Assembly: GCA_052246295.1 (NCBI GenBank)
Contig: JBQQCO010000006.1
DNA: 64,000 nucleotides
Strand: one strand, 5' to 3'
DNA from: Piscibacillus sp052246295
GTDB lineage: Bacteria > Bacillota > Bacilli > Bacillales > Alkalibacillaceae
Of this stretch, positions 27,095-35,027 are shown in pieces; within the stretch, counting starts at the first letter, position 1, and each line of letters begins with the position of its first letter. Below the pieces are notes generated by a model. The model ran no database searches. It was not told the origin of the DNA and worked only from the letters and a program-made list of their open reading frames with translations. The translations under genes were made by a program, and so were the position numbers.

Positions 27095-27400
27095 CTAGCG
27101 TTCAACTTTCCCTTCCCACTCAAGCATACCCCCAGGCATATTCTTCACCTTATACCCTTTGCTTTCTAAGAAATCCGTCGCCTTTCCACTTCTACCTCCA
27201 GAGCGACAAACCATGATATGTTCTTTGTTTTCGTCTATTTCATCTAAACGATCTGGTATTTCGCCTAAAGGAATATGTTTTGCTCCTGGGATTTTGCCTT
27301 GTGCAACTTCATCGTCTTCCCTCACATCAATAATGCTTAGCTCTTCATTATTTTCTAACTTTTCTTTGACTTCTAGAGGTTTTATCTCTTGATGTGACAT
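27095..27400 (-). CDS. Single-domain rhodanese-like sulfurtransferase
   Basis: A 101-residue rhodanese. The active-site loop is MVCRSGGRSGKA, with the catalytic Cys in the CxxGxR pattern; SIIDVREDDEVAQGKIPGAKH is the conserved front half. It would pass sulfane sulfur to or from the MBL-rhodanese protein encoded next in the operon. AAAGGAG precedes the ATG. Confidence 0.9.
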   Translation of the reverse strand: MSHQEIKPLEVKEKLENNEELSIIDVREDDEVAQGKIPGAKHIPLGEIPDRLDEIDENKEHIMVCRSGGRSGKATDFLESKGYKVKNMPGGMLEWEGKVER

Positions 27401-27498
27401 AGCCCAAGCTCCTTTATATATTAATCACCTTTAATATGTCACAGTTGCGTTTGTTTATACGATGTTAGGTATCATTGTCAAAAAAATTTTACAGAGTT

Positions 27499-27512
27499 TG
27501 AAAGCGTTTTAT
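27499..27512. promoter_or_regulatory. cre-like element (possible CcpA site)
   Basis: TGAAAGCGTTTTAT matches the CcpA consensus TGWNANCGNTNWCA in all but the last two positions. It lies about 110 bases upstream of the sigma-A promoter of the transporter-amidohydrolase operon. A second partial match (GCGATTACA) is at 27561. Suggestive only. Confidence 0.35.
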
Positions 27513-27619
27513 TCATCTAATTGTGTAATCGTTTCCTTTGTGAATAAGACATCAAATAAAGCGATTACAAACATCTTTTATGATTATTTTGACTTGAATA
27601 AATAGTCAGAAATTAGGTA

Positions 27620-27648
27620 TTTACATTGCTCTAACCCGGTGCTATAGT
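27620..27648 (+). promoter_or_regulatory. Sigma-A promoter of the transporter-amidohydrolase operon
   Basis: TTTACA (27620-27625), a 17-base spacer and TATAGT (27643-27648), 31 bases before the transporter start codon. Confidence 0.7.
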
Positions 27649-27679
27649 TTTTATTAAATATTCTTGGGAGGGATTAGGA

Positions 27680-28855
27680 ATGACAGAATTACTAAACAAT
27701 CCATTAATTGCAACGGTACTCATTTTTGCCTTAATTGCGTTTGGTGAATGGGTATCGATTGTAACAAAAGCAAGAGTTCCAATGTTATTAACAGCAATGG
27801 TGTGCTTCCTAATCCTGTCATGGACCGGTATCTTTCCGGAAGACATCATGGATCGCTCACAGTTTGCTGTATTAGGTTCAATATTAATTGGTCCTGCCAT
27901 CGTTCATATGGGAACATTAATTCCGTTATCCATTCTTAAGAGTCAATACAAAGCCGTAATTATTGCACTAAGCGGGATTACTATTTCCGGAATATTGGTC
28001 TTATCTATTATTACTTTCGTATTTAGTTATGAAACAGCAATTGCAGGGATTGGCCCTATTAGTGGTGGGGTTGTAGCATTATTAATCACGCAAGAAAAAT
28101 TAACCGAAATTGGTTTATCTACAATCGTTGTCATTCCTGCACTCATCGTAGCTTTCCAAGGTGTTCTAGGAATGCCACTTGCACTAAATTTCATGCGACG
28201 ATATGCCAAGAAAATTATAAATGGGATTGATAATGGGACGTTTACGCCGATGAAAAGTGCTTCAATAGCTGAATCAATCGCTGGGCATAAAAAACAAGGC
28301 CCACTTAAATCAAGTACAACGATTAAATTATTCTTAGTTTTTGTTGTCGGTGCAGTTGGTGTTGTGCTCGGTGAACTAACTGGTATTCATTACAGCTTAT
28401 GGTGTCTAGGTCTTGGAATTCTATCTGTAAAAGTCGGGTTACTTGAAAATGAATCTCTAAATCGAGCTAATTCTTTTACCTTAACAATGATTGGAATTAT
28501 ATTCGTCGTTATTGGAACGATGGCTGGTGTGACACCTCATCAAGTGTTAGATCACCTACCAGCTATTTTATCTATCTTGCTACTGGGAACATTAGGTATC
28601 GCATTGGGCGGTTATATCGGATCCAAATTAGTTAAATGGGACCCATACAAAGGGATGCCAGTTGCCTTAACAGCTTTATTTGGCTTTCCAGGAGATTACA
28701 TCCTTTGTGAAGAAGTAAGTAGAAGTACAGCTCGTAATGAGAAAGAAGAGAAAATGATTTTTGATGAGTTATTAACCCCTATGTTAATTGGCGGATTCAC
28801 AACAGTTACAGTTGCATCTGTTGTCATTACGGGTATTTTAATCCAAACACTATAG
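27680..28855 (+). CDS. Multi-spanning membrane transporter, family not recognised
   Basis: A 391-residue integral membrane protein with roughly ten or eleven hydrophobic segments in two similar halves. A central cytoplasmic loop (about 175-205) separates the first five or six helices from the second group. Glycine-rich segments such as IGPISGGVVALL and FGFPGDYILCEEV could line a substrate site, reminiscent of sodium:carboxylate carriers. It is 15 bases upstream of an amidohydrolase, so it may import the substrate of that enzyme. GGGAGGG precedes the ATG. The family assignment is open. Confidence 0.75.
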   Translation: MTELLNNPLIATVLIFALIAFGEWVSIVTKARVPMLLTAMVCFLILSWTGIFPEDIMDRSQFAVLGSILIGPAIVHMGTLIPLSILKSQYKAVIIALSGITISGILVLSIITFVFSYETAIAGIGPISGGVVALLITQEKLTEIGLSTIVVIPALIVAFQGVLGMPLALNFMRRYAKKIINGIDNGTFTPMKSASIAESIAGHKKQGPLKSSTTIKLFLVFVVGAVGVVLGELTGIHYSLWCLGLGILSVKVGLLENESLNRANSFTLTMIGIIFVVIGTMAGVTPHQVLDHLPAILSILLLGTLGIALGGYIGSKLVKWDPYKGMPVALTALFGFPGDYILCEEVSRSTARNEKEEKMIFDELLTPMLIGGFTTVTVASVVITGILIQTL

Positions 28856-28870
28856 AGGAGGTTTTAAATT

Positions 28871-30136
28871 ATGACGAGAACATTAATTAAAAACGGTTTG
28901 CTGATTGATGGAAATGGTGGTGAACCTCATTCAGGGCAAGTTGTAGTTGTTGAAGGTAAAAAGATTAAGTATGTTGGGCCAGAATCAAGTTACACCTCTG
29001 CAGGAGATGAGAATGTTGTCGATGCTCAAGGTGGCACCATCCTACCTGGGCTCATTGATACCCATGTTCATATGATGTTGGAATACTCTCCATTAGCAGA
29101 ACGCCTAACAAAGCCTTTTTCTTACATGTATTTTGAAGCACAAAAGTATCTCGAAAACACATTAAACGCCGGTATTACAACGGTGAGAGACGCCCTAGGT
29201 ACTGACCTTGGTGTAAAAAAAGCTGTAGAAGACGGGTTAATAAAAGGGCCCAGAATGCAGCTAAGTATCAATGCTTTAACAATCACTGGTGGTCATGGTG
29301 ATGGTACACAACTTAATGGGGACGTTTTAGATATTCTACCTTCTGGACATCGCGGTATGCCTGATGGTCGTTGTGATGGAGTTGCAGAAGTGAGAAAGAA
29401 AACACGCGAAATGTTGCGTGCCGGGGCAGAAGTTATTAAAGTACACGCAACTGGTGGGGTACTAAGTCCAACTGATCACCCTGAGTTCACTCAATTCTCT
29501 TTAGATGAATTAAAGGCAATTGTTGAGGAAGGGAAATTCAGAAAAGGTGTTAAAGTGATGGCACACGCACAAGGCGCTGAAGGAATTAAGAACGCTGTGC
29601 GTGCAGGTATTCACTCGATTGAACATGGAATCTTCATTGATGATGAAGCTATTGAGTTAATGCTTGAAAATGGCACATATCTCGTTCCAACACTATTAGC
29701 TCCTGTATCCGTCTTAGAAACTGCTGATGAAAAAGGCATGCCGCAATCAGCCGTCGATAAATCTAAAGAAGTAATTGAACAACACCGTGCTAGTTTTACA
29801 AAGGCATATAACGCTGGAGTAAAAATCGCAATGGGAACCGATGCAGGTGTAATGAAGCATGGAACAAATCTAAGAGAACTTGGTTTAATGGTTGATGCTG
29901 GCATGACACCAATGGATGCCATTGTCGCCACAACTAAAACCGCTTCTGAATGTCTTGGCTGGGAAGATCGCATCGGAACAGTTGAAGAAGGAAAATTAGC
30001 TGATCTTATTATTGTAAATGGAAATCCACTTGATGATATTTATTCTTTAGCAGACAACAATCTAATTCAATATGTCTTAAAAGATGGTCAAGTTGAAAAA
30101 GATCTTTTACCGACAAAGCAAGAAATTAACTCATAA
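28871..30136 (+). CDS. Amidohydrolase family metallo-enzyme (imidazolonepropionase/Xaa-Pro dipeptidase-like)
   Basis: A 421-residue TIM-barrel amidohydrolase. DTHVHMMLEY provides the HxH metal pair (about 60-69); VIKVHATGG carries the bridging Lys region; MAHAQG and SIEHG supply metal His residues; MGTDAGV carries the catalytic Asp. The closest recognisable group hydrolyses Xaa-Pro-type dipeptides or cyclic amides. GAGGAGG precedes the ATG, and the gene shares the transporter's promoter. A bidirectional terminator follows. Confidence 0.88.
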   Translation: MTRTLIKNGLLIDGNGGEPHSGQVVVVEGKKIKYVGPESSYTSAGDENVVDAQGGTILPGLIDTHVHMMLEYSPLAERLTKPFSYMYFEAQKYLENTLNAGITTVRDALGTDLGVKKAVEDGLIKGPRMQLSINALTITGGHGDGTQLNGDVLDILPSGHRGMPDGRCDGVAEVRKKTREMLRAGAEVIKVHATGGVLSPTDHPEFTQFSLDELKAIVEEGKFRKGVKVMAHAQGAEGIKNAVRAGIHSIEHGIFIDDEAIELMLENGTYLVPTLLAPVSVLETADEKGMPQSAVDKSKEVIEQHRASFTKAYNAGVKIAMGTDAGVMKHGTNLRELGLMVDAGMTPMDAIVATTKTASECLGWEDRIGTVEEGKLADLIIVNGNPLDDIYSLADNNLIQYVLKDGQVEKDLLPTKQEINS

Positions 30137-30151
30137 TTAAATGTAATCTTT

Positions 30152-30189
30152 AAAAGGAATGCCCTTAAGGCTAAGAGGGCATTCCTTTT
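30152..30189. terminator. Bidirectional terminator between convergent genes
   Basis: A perfect 14-bp stem (30152-30165 with 30176-30189) and 10-nt loop, with T-tracts on both strands, between the amidohydrolase (+) and the coiled-coil gene (-). Confidence 0.9.
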
Positions 30190-30966
30190 TTATTTTTCTG
30201 ACTGAGATTCTAGCTCGATAATTTCATCAGAAATTTCTGCTAGCCGTTCTTCTAAAGCTAAGATGAGCTGTGTTTTACTAGAATCATTCTTTTGATTATA
30301 AATCATTTGTTGACTAATCCCTTTAAGTTGATTAATTAAATGGCTAATTAGAAACTGATGAAATACTCTTTCTAATTGACCATATGCGTTTTGAGTCGAT
30401 TTTGTTTGTTGTCGGTAATGATGAGCTTCATTCGATAGTGCTTGGGACTTTAATTCAAGTTGTTCAATTTTTTTATTTTGAAAGAATTGTGTTCTTACTA
30501 ATTCCTCAATGTGTTGGTTCTGAGAAGTATGTTTGTTTTCCAGTTTTTCAATGTTTTGATTTTTTTCTATAAGAATAACTTCATTTTGTTGTTGTTCAGA
30601 ATTTAATTTGAACAATCGACCTTGTAAATCTTGATGGTTTTCTTTTAGCTCTTGATAGTCTTCTTTTAATTGCTGATATTCTTGGTCAATTTTTTCCCAG
30701 GCGTCTTGATACATTTTTACTTTCAAATTCGCGACATCCATTTGACGTTTATATTTTTCAAGTTTTTTTTCTAAATCATATAAATGTCTCTCAAGTTCTT
30801 CCTTATCTATTTCTAACAAGTGATTATCTTCCTTGAGCTGCTCGATGTATTGATAATTGTAAGTTCTTTTAAACTGATCAATCCGTTCTTGTTCTTTCTT
30901 TAATTCTGACTGAACATGTATAAGTTTTTGCTGCAACTGAACGGGATCTTTAGTATATCTAGCCAA
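30190..30966 (-). CDS. Long coiled-coil protein, unknown function
   Basis: A 258-residue protein that is nearly all predicted coiled coil (about 10-175): dense Glu, Lys, Gln and Leu in heptads with few Gly or Pro, then a short hydrophobic stretch (FHQFLISHLINQL) and a second helix. No signal peptide or enzyme motif. I start it at a TTG at 30966 with GGGGAGG 6 bases upstream. It is the last gene of a minus-strand set of three (31862 to 30190) and shares its style with the divergent gene at 32032, suggesting a structural, possibly spore-related role. Confidence 0.7.
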   Translation of the reverse strand: MARYTKDPVQLQQKLIHVQSELKKEQERIDQFKRTYNYQYIEQLKEDNHLLEIDKEELERHLYDLEKKLEKYKRQMDVANLKVKMYQDAWEKIDQEYQQLKEDYQELKENHQDLQGRLFKLNSEQQQNEVILIEKNQNIEKLENKHTSQNQHIEELVRTQFFQNKKIEQLELKSQALSNEAHHYRQQTKSTQNAYGQLERVFHQFLISHLINQLKGISQQMIYNQKNDSSKTQLILALEERLAEISDEIIELESQSEK

Positions 30967-31038
30967 TGAGGTCCTCCCCTTCACACAATAGGTTAGTTAT
31001 GTATATGCCCTATGAAAAGGAGGAGTTCTTATTACTAA

Positions 31039-31320
31039 TCAGGAAAACTGTTTAATTAGTTGGTCTAATTCTTTACTAACTTCTTCTGCTTGATCACATA
31101 ATGATTCGAGCTCGGTTTTATATTCTTCTATACCATTATGATTAATTTTTCCTTGCTGATCTAGCCCCAATAATATATACATTAACAATAAGTGAATGCT
31201 TTCACCTTCAAGATAGATAAAACTGTGATCTGCCTCATCGGAATCCTTTAATTTCTCAACTTGTTCATTTAAAGTTTGGTGAAGGAGTTTTTTTATTATC
31301 AAGTCTCGTTCATGACCCAT
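31039..31320 (-). CDS. Small helical protein, unknown function
   Basis: A 93-residue acidic, helical protein. GGAGGG lies 6 bases before the ATG at 31320, in the 17-base gap after the preceding gene, so both are probably co-transcribed. The C-terminal half (about 60-93) has coiled-coil character with repeated Glu and Leu. No recognised family. It precedes the coiled-coil gene by 72 bases. Confidence 0.68.
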   Translation of the reverse strand: MGHERDLIIKKLLHQTLNEQVEKLKDSDEADHSFIYLEGESIHLLLMYILLGLDQQGKINHNGIEEYKTELESLCDQAEEVSKELDQLIKQFS

Positions 31321-31337
31321 ACTTATCCCTCCCAATA

Positions 31338-31862
31338 TTAATTTCCACTAACACTAATCGAGTTTAGAGCTGGCAGGCCATCTGGCATATCATCTGTATA
31401 TACATAAGCTAGTATAGCCCCTTTATATGGTTCAGCCGATTGCCATTTAATTTGGAAGTTCGAAAAAGTCACCTTATCACCAGGTGCAAGTTTATTCTGA
31501 TTGACTGGTCTTAACCAGTAAGTTGTTGATGGCCCCTCTTCTGTAAAACGCTCCCATGCCCCAACTTGAACTTTTTGCTTTTGTTTAGTACTTACAATTT
31601 TACCTGTTAGTTGAAACACACCACTCTCAGGTAGTTGCAAACAAAGATATGGATTTTTTAGCTCTTTTGTTCCGAGATTATGAATGATGAAATGACCAAT
31701 GATTAAGTTATTTGAACCTTGATGGGAGTAATTAATGGAGTAAGCGAAGTAACTAATTATTGAAGGATTGCTATTAGCTTTAAGTAAACTTTTTAGTTGA
31801 TCCTTTTGGTGTTCAATTGATTTCAAATGGTTACTAAGTCGCTCTATCGTTGGATGACTCAT
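31338..31862 (-). CDS. Conserved hypothetical protein with a beta-rich domain
   Basis: A 174-residue protein. Residues 1-35 form an amphipathic helix (SHPTIERLSNHLKSIEHQK); residues about 40-170 look like a beta sandwich with FIIHNLGTKELKNPYLCLQ, TTYWLRPVNQNKLAPGDKVTF and YTDDMPDGLPALNSISV. No signal peptide, Cys cluster or catalytic motif. AAGGAG precedes the ATG. It is the first gene of the three-gene minus-strand unit, divergent from the gene at 32032. Function unknown. Confidence 0.7.
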   Translation of the reverse strand: MSHPTIERLSNHLKSIEHQKDQLKSLLKANSNPSIISYFAYSINYSHQGSNNLIIGHFIIHNLGTKELKNPYLCLQLPESGVFQLTGKIVSTKQKQKVQVGAWERFTEEGPSTTYWLRPVNQNKLAPGDKVTFSNFQIKWQSAEPYKGAILAYVYTDDMPDGLPALNSISVSGN

Positions 31863-32031
31863 GATATGACTCCTTCCGTCATAAATTGTTTAAAGAATTA
31901 CTTAATATTTATGCAGTAGGTCATGTTTTATGAAAAGGGGCTATTAATCTATGACATCTATACATTTATCTATTATGCCATCACCAATCTATCAGTTCTT
32001 AAATAATATAATAATGTTAAGAGGTGAGTCT

Positions 32032-32478
32032 ATGAGTTATGAAAAAGAATTGGAACGGTTGAAAGCAAAGTTAAATGAATCTTACGAAATTTTAAGTTTA
32101 TTAAAAGAACAAAATACATGTACTCAAACTGACCAAATGAAATTTGGACAAAAAGAAATTTTTATAGAAGGAGCTGTAAATAAATTGAGTGAAGAACAAA
32201 ACTTAAATGTTGAAAACACAGATCTTGTAGAAAACCTTCAACAAGAACTAAAAGACCTTAAAACTATTTTCCTAGCTATGCAACAAGATTTAAGTGATAT
32301 AAAACAATTACTAATACAACAGAACGAGAATAAAAGTAACGAATCGAGCAATTCTCAACCTAAAACGAACACACACCAACCTTCTAGACAACGAACACCA
32401 AGTTATAATCAATTACAACAATTTGCAAAGTCAGTAAAACGGAGTCAACCTACTAAAAAAAAAAAAAACAGCAAATAA
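32032..32478 (+). CDS. Coiled-coil protein with Lys-rich tail, probably interrupted at an A14 tract
   Basis: The annotated frame gives 148 residues: a helical N terminus (SYEKELERLKAKLNESYEIL), a second coiled coil (about 65-105), then a Ser/Asn/Gln-rich linker ending in Lys residues encoded by a run of 14 A (32455-32468). With one A fewer, the frame stays open for 68 more codons and stops at 32674, six bases before the next gene. I therefore think the complete protein has about 212 residues. GAGGTGA precedes the ATG; an ATG 81 bases upstream lacks a site. Function unknown. Confidence 0.7.
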   Translation: MSYEKELERLKAKLNESYEILSLLKEQNTCTQTDQMKFGQKEIFIEGAVNKLSEEQNLNVENTDLVENLQQELKDLKTIFLAMQQDLSDIKQLLIQQNENKSNESSNSQPKTNTHQPSRQRTPSYNQLQQFAKSVKRSQPTKKKKNSK

Positions 32479-32674
32479 AATTAAATTAAGGGCAAAACCC
32501 GTCAGAACACCTATTCCTAAAACAACCCGAGCTAAAAAAGTTATCCAAACAAACCAACCCACTTCTAGTATTAAAGAGAACTATAATACTAATAAAAAAG
32601 CAAAGCACAAAAACGATAAACCTTCTTTTATAGATCAGATGATGAACTCACCTTTCTTTCGGAAAAGGGAATAA
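32455..32674 (+). other. A14 homopolymer and the continuation frame of the preceding gene
   Basis: Fourteen consecutive A residues (32455-32468) end the annotated frame three codons later. The frame entered by losing one A encodes 68 further residues, rich in Lys, Asn and Pro and ending PSFIDQMMNSPFFRKRE, with TAA at 32672-32674. Composition matches the preceding Lys-rich tail. It has no start codon or ribosome binding site of its own, so it is best read as the 3' part of the same gene. Confidence 0.7.
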
Positions 32675-32680
32675 CTAGCT

Positions 32681-33082
32681 ATGAACACTTTATTTATTAA
32701 AAAAGATGTGATAGATGAGGTTATTTTACACGCTTACAATGCAAAACCATTTGAAGGTTGTGGTCTACTTGTGGGAAATAGTAATCACATACACACTTTC
32801 CTACCATTAGTTAATGAATCAAATAATCATTACCAATATAAAGTCTCTTACGAACAGTTAAATAGATTGTTACAACAAATCAACTTTACCAATCAAGAGT
32901 TGATTGCCATTTACCATTCTCACCCATTGCAACGTGCTGTTCCATCATCTCTTGATTTATTAAACCATCCTGATGATTCTATTAAGATGATTATTGTATC
33001 ACTTAAACAAGGTCATCCAGTTGTCAAATGCTATTCCATTAATAATCGAGACTATTTAGAATGTAAATTAATAGTTGTCTAA
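32681..33082 (+). CDS. JAMM/MPN+ metalloprotease (Mov34/PAD-1 family)
   Basis: A 133-residue single-domain JAMM peptidase. The glutamate lies in PFEGCGLLVG (about 24-33), and the zinc motif HSHPLQRAVPSSLD (about 87-100) satisfies HxHP-x6-S-x2-D exactly, so the site looks active. Bacterial JAMM proteins cleave isopeptide or Cys-linked sulfur-carrier conjugates, or process peptides. No E1, MoaD/ThiS or ubiquitin-like gene adjoins. It follows the A14 gene by 6 bases and precedes a 29-residue peptide gene by 16, so it belongs to that operon. Confidence 0.85.
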   Translation: MNTLFIKKDVIDEVILHAYNAKPFEGCGLLVGNSNHIHTFLPLVNESNNHYQYKVSYEQLNRLLQQINFTNQELIAIYHSHPLQRAVPSSLDLLNHPDDSIKMIIVSLKQGHPVVKCYSINNRDYLECKLIVV

Positions 33083-33098
33083 AGAGGGAGTGATTGAG

Positions 33099-33188
33099 AT
33101 GAGACGATCTAAAAAGTTTAAAGCTAGTGACGCTAATAAAAGAAAACCGTCAACAAAGAAGAAAAAAGGTTGTGGCTGTGGCAAATAG
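33099..33188 (+). CDS. 29-residue Lys-rich peptide with GCGCG tail
   Basis: A short gene with AGAGGGA 11 bases before the ATG. It encodes a very basic peptide (RRSKKFKASDANKRK near the start, KKKK near the end) closing with GCGCGK. It is 16 bases downstream of the JAMM protease and directly before a hairpin terminator, so it is the final gene of that operon. The tail resembles other small basic Bacillus proteins with terminal Cys-Gly motifs; a spore or nucleic-acid role is possible but unproven. Confidence 0.62.
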   Translation: MRRSKKFKASDANKRKPSTKKKKGCGCGK

Positions 33189-33207
33189 CAGTTCTCAATA
33201 GACGAAT

Positions 33208-33247
33208 AGCGCTATAATCGTATTTAACGATTTAGCGCTTTTTCTTT
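33208..33247 (+). terminator. Terminator of the JAMM-peptide operon
   Basis: AGCGCTATAATCG pairs with CGATTTAGCGCT (one bulge), followed by TTTTTCTTT. Confidence 0.8.
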
Positions 33248-33309
33248 AATTCAATGATAGTGGACAAAGAAACATATTAATTAAAACACTCATAAATATG
33301 CTTTCACAC

Positions 33310-33339
33310 TACATCCTAATAGTTTTAAAACATACTCTA
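33310..33339 (+). promoter_or_regulatory. Sigma-K-like promoter
   Basis: TACA (33310-33313), a 17-base spacer and CATACTCTA (33331-33339) match the sigma-K pattern (AC at -35, CATANNNTA at -10). It lies 59 bases before the next start codon. Confidence 0.55.
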
Positions 33340-33398
33340 TCAGTGTAAGAAGTTTTATAGATTATTTCTTACAAAAAATATAGAGAGGTGTTATTAAT

Positions 33399-34025
33399 AT
33401 GAAACCAAGTAATCTAAATGGTGGGCAAGAATTATTATGTATCAATACAGAAAAAGTATATGACTGGATTATCAACGACGCAAACTTTGACATTAACCTA
33501 GCTAGTATTACATTGCCAGAAGGTGTATTATGTGATGTCGTTAATGATATTGATGTAACATGTAATGTCATTCCGACTGGAGTTGAAATTGTAGATCGTG
33601 AAGATCAAGAGTTTACTATTGATGGAGTAGACATTACTCTACAGGTTGTTACAATTAGTAAAGGGTTTACAGTGGAACTTGAATTCCCAGTATTAGATGG
33701 TGTTGAGGTATTTACGAGAGCTTTCACCCGTACTGAGCAAGTTGTATTATGTGCTCCAGAAGGTACAGAAATTGATATTGAGTTCACTGAAGAAGAATGT
33801 ACAATTGTGTCTATAGATTGTGATCCTGATGCATTAACCTTTGACGCAACAATCTCTGTTCGTTTGTGTCAAAGCATTCAGTCAGTTTATGATGTGACTT
33901 TAGAATTAGTTGCAGATTTCTGTCAGCCTCGTGAAGAAGTCATTCTTCCAACTGGACCTTGCCCATTACCAACAGTTCCGCCACAGTGCCCAGAATTATT
34001 TCCTGCAAATGGTGAGAATGGTTAA
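33399..34025 (+). CDS. Cys-containing acidic protein, probable spore coat or exosporium component
   Basis: A 208-residue, beta-rich, acidic protein with about ten cysteines distributed along its length (LLCINTEKVYDWI near the start; CQPREEV, GPCPLP, PPQCPELF near the end). It has no signal peptide. VYDWI followed by Val/Ile/Asp/Thr-rich strands resembles a group of Cys-rich Bacillus spore surface proteins, but I cannot name the family. A sigma-K-like promoter upstream, GAGGTG before the ATG, and its own terminator support late mother-cell expression. Confidence 0.65.
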   Translation: MKPSNLNGGQELLCINTEKVYDWIINDANFDINLASITLPEGVLCDVVNDIDVTCNVIPTGVEIVDREDQEFTIDGVDITLQVVTISKGFTVELEFPVLDGVEVFTRAFTRTEQVVLCAPEGTEIDIEFTEEECTIVSIDCDPDALTFDATISVRLCQSIQSVYDVTLELVADFCQPREEVILPTGPCPLPTVPPQCPELFPANGENG

Positions 34026-34038
34026 ACTATTTTATAAA

Positions 34039-34067
34039 GGATCTGACATTGAGTCAGATCCCTTTTT
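34039..34067 (+). terminator. Terminator of the Cys-containing protein gene
   Basis: GGATCTGAC (34039-34047) pairs with GTCAGATCC (34053-34061), loop ATTGA, followed by CTTTTT. Confidence 0.9.
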
Positions 34068-34076
34068 ACATATTCA

Positions 34077-34937
34077 CTACGTTGAAGTCTTTTCCTTTTT
34101 CTTAGTCGTAGATTTTTTCTTCTTAGAATTGGTGGTCTTAGATTTTTTCGTTGTACCTTTTTTCTTTTGTGATTCATTTAACGATTTTTCTAACGCTGCC
34201 ATTAAGTCATCTATGTTCTCAGGTGCTTTTGGTTCTTTTGCTGTCGTGATTTCTTCTCCTGCTTTCTTCTTCTCAATCAGTTCCATTAGAGCTGTTCGAT
34301 ATTCGTCAGTATACTTTTCTGGTTCAAACTCAGCTGTTAGTTGATCGATTAACATTTTAGCTGTTTTAAGTTCTTTTTCTCCAACCTCAGTCTCTTCAGG
34401 TACATTAGGCACTTCTTGAAAATCCCTTACTTCGTCAGGATAATGAATGGTTTCCATTACCAATGTGTTTTCGTAAATTCTAACGACTGCTAAATGTTCC
34501 TTAGACCTTATAGTAATTTTAGCTAAGCCAATTTTTCCTGTGTCCTTCAGAGCCTGTCTGAGTAAAGCATAGGCCTTTCCCCCACCATCATTCGGTGACA
34601 GAAAATAACTGCGGTCGAAATAGATCGGATCAATTTCTTCTAATTTCACAAAGTCCATGATTTCTACTGATTTATCTTCTGCGACATCTTTAATTGATTT
34701 TAAATCTTCTTCTTCTAAGATGACGAATTTATTCTTCGTATATTCAAACCCCTTTACAATATCATCATTCGTCACTTCAGTTTCACATACAGGACAGACT
34801 TTTTCATACTTCACTGGAGATTGACACTCTTTGTGTAAATTTCTTAACTTTATATCTTTATTTTCAGTAGCTGAGTGTAGCTTAACTGGAATATTCACAA
34901 GTCCAAAACTAATAGTTCCTTTCCACATTGTATGCAT
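34077..34937 (-). CDS. ku: Non-homologous end joining protein Ku
   Basis: A 286-residue bacterial Ku, which binds DNA ends as a homodimer and recruits LigD. MWKGTISFGLVNIPVKLH at the N terminus, KVCPVCETEV and GFEYTKNKFVILEEEDL are family motifs. The C terminus (about 250-286) is a Lys/Ser/Thr tail, as in Ku proteins with non-specific DNA-binding extensions. GAGGTGATTCG precedes the ATG. It is divergent from ligD with 90 bases between starts, as in B. subtilis ykoV-ykoU, where the pair acts in spore DNA repair. Confidence 0.96.
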   Translation of the reverse strand: MHTMWKGTISFGLVNIPVKLHSATENKDIKLRNLHKECQSPVKYEKVCPVCETEVTNDDIVKGFEYTKNKFVILEEEDLKSIKDVAEDKSVEIMDFVKLEEIDPIYFDRSYFLSPNDGGGKAYALLRQALKDTGKIGLAKITIRSKEHLAVVRIYENTLVMETIHYPDEVRDFQEVPNVPEETEVGEKELKTAKMLIDQLTAEFEPEKYTDEYRTALMELIEKKKAGEEITTAKEPKAPENIDDLMAALEKSLNESQKKKGTTKKSKTTNSKKKKSTTKKKEKTST

Positions 34938-34981
34938 CGAATCACCTCTTTTTCTGTTAGTGTCTGTTGTTGCCTAATAAT

Positions 34982-35017
34982 AATTCAACAATTGTAGAAA
35001 AATAATGATGTTGAATT
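34982..35017. repeat. Perfect 9-bp inverted repeat between ku and ligD
   Basis: AATTCAACA (34982-34990) and TGTTGAATT (35009-35017) are separated by 18 bases, ending just before the ligD ribosome binding site. It could be an operator for both divergent genes or a translation-modulating hairpin. Confidence 0.5.
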
Positions 35018-35027
35018 GGAGGTTGAG

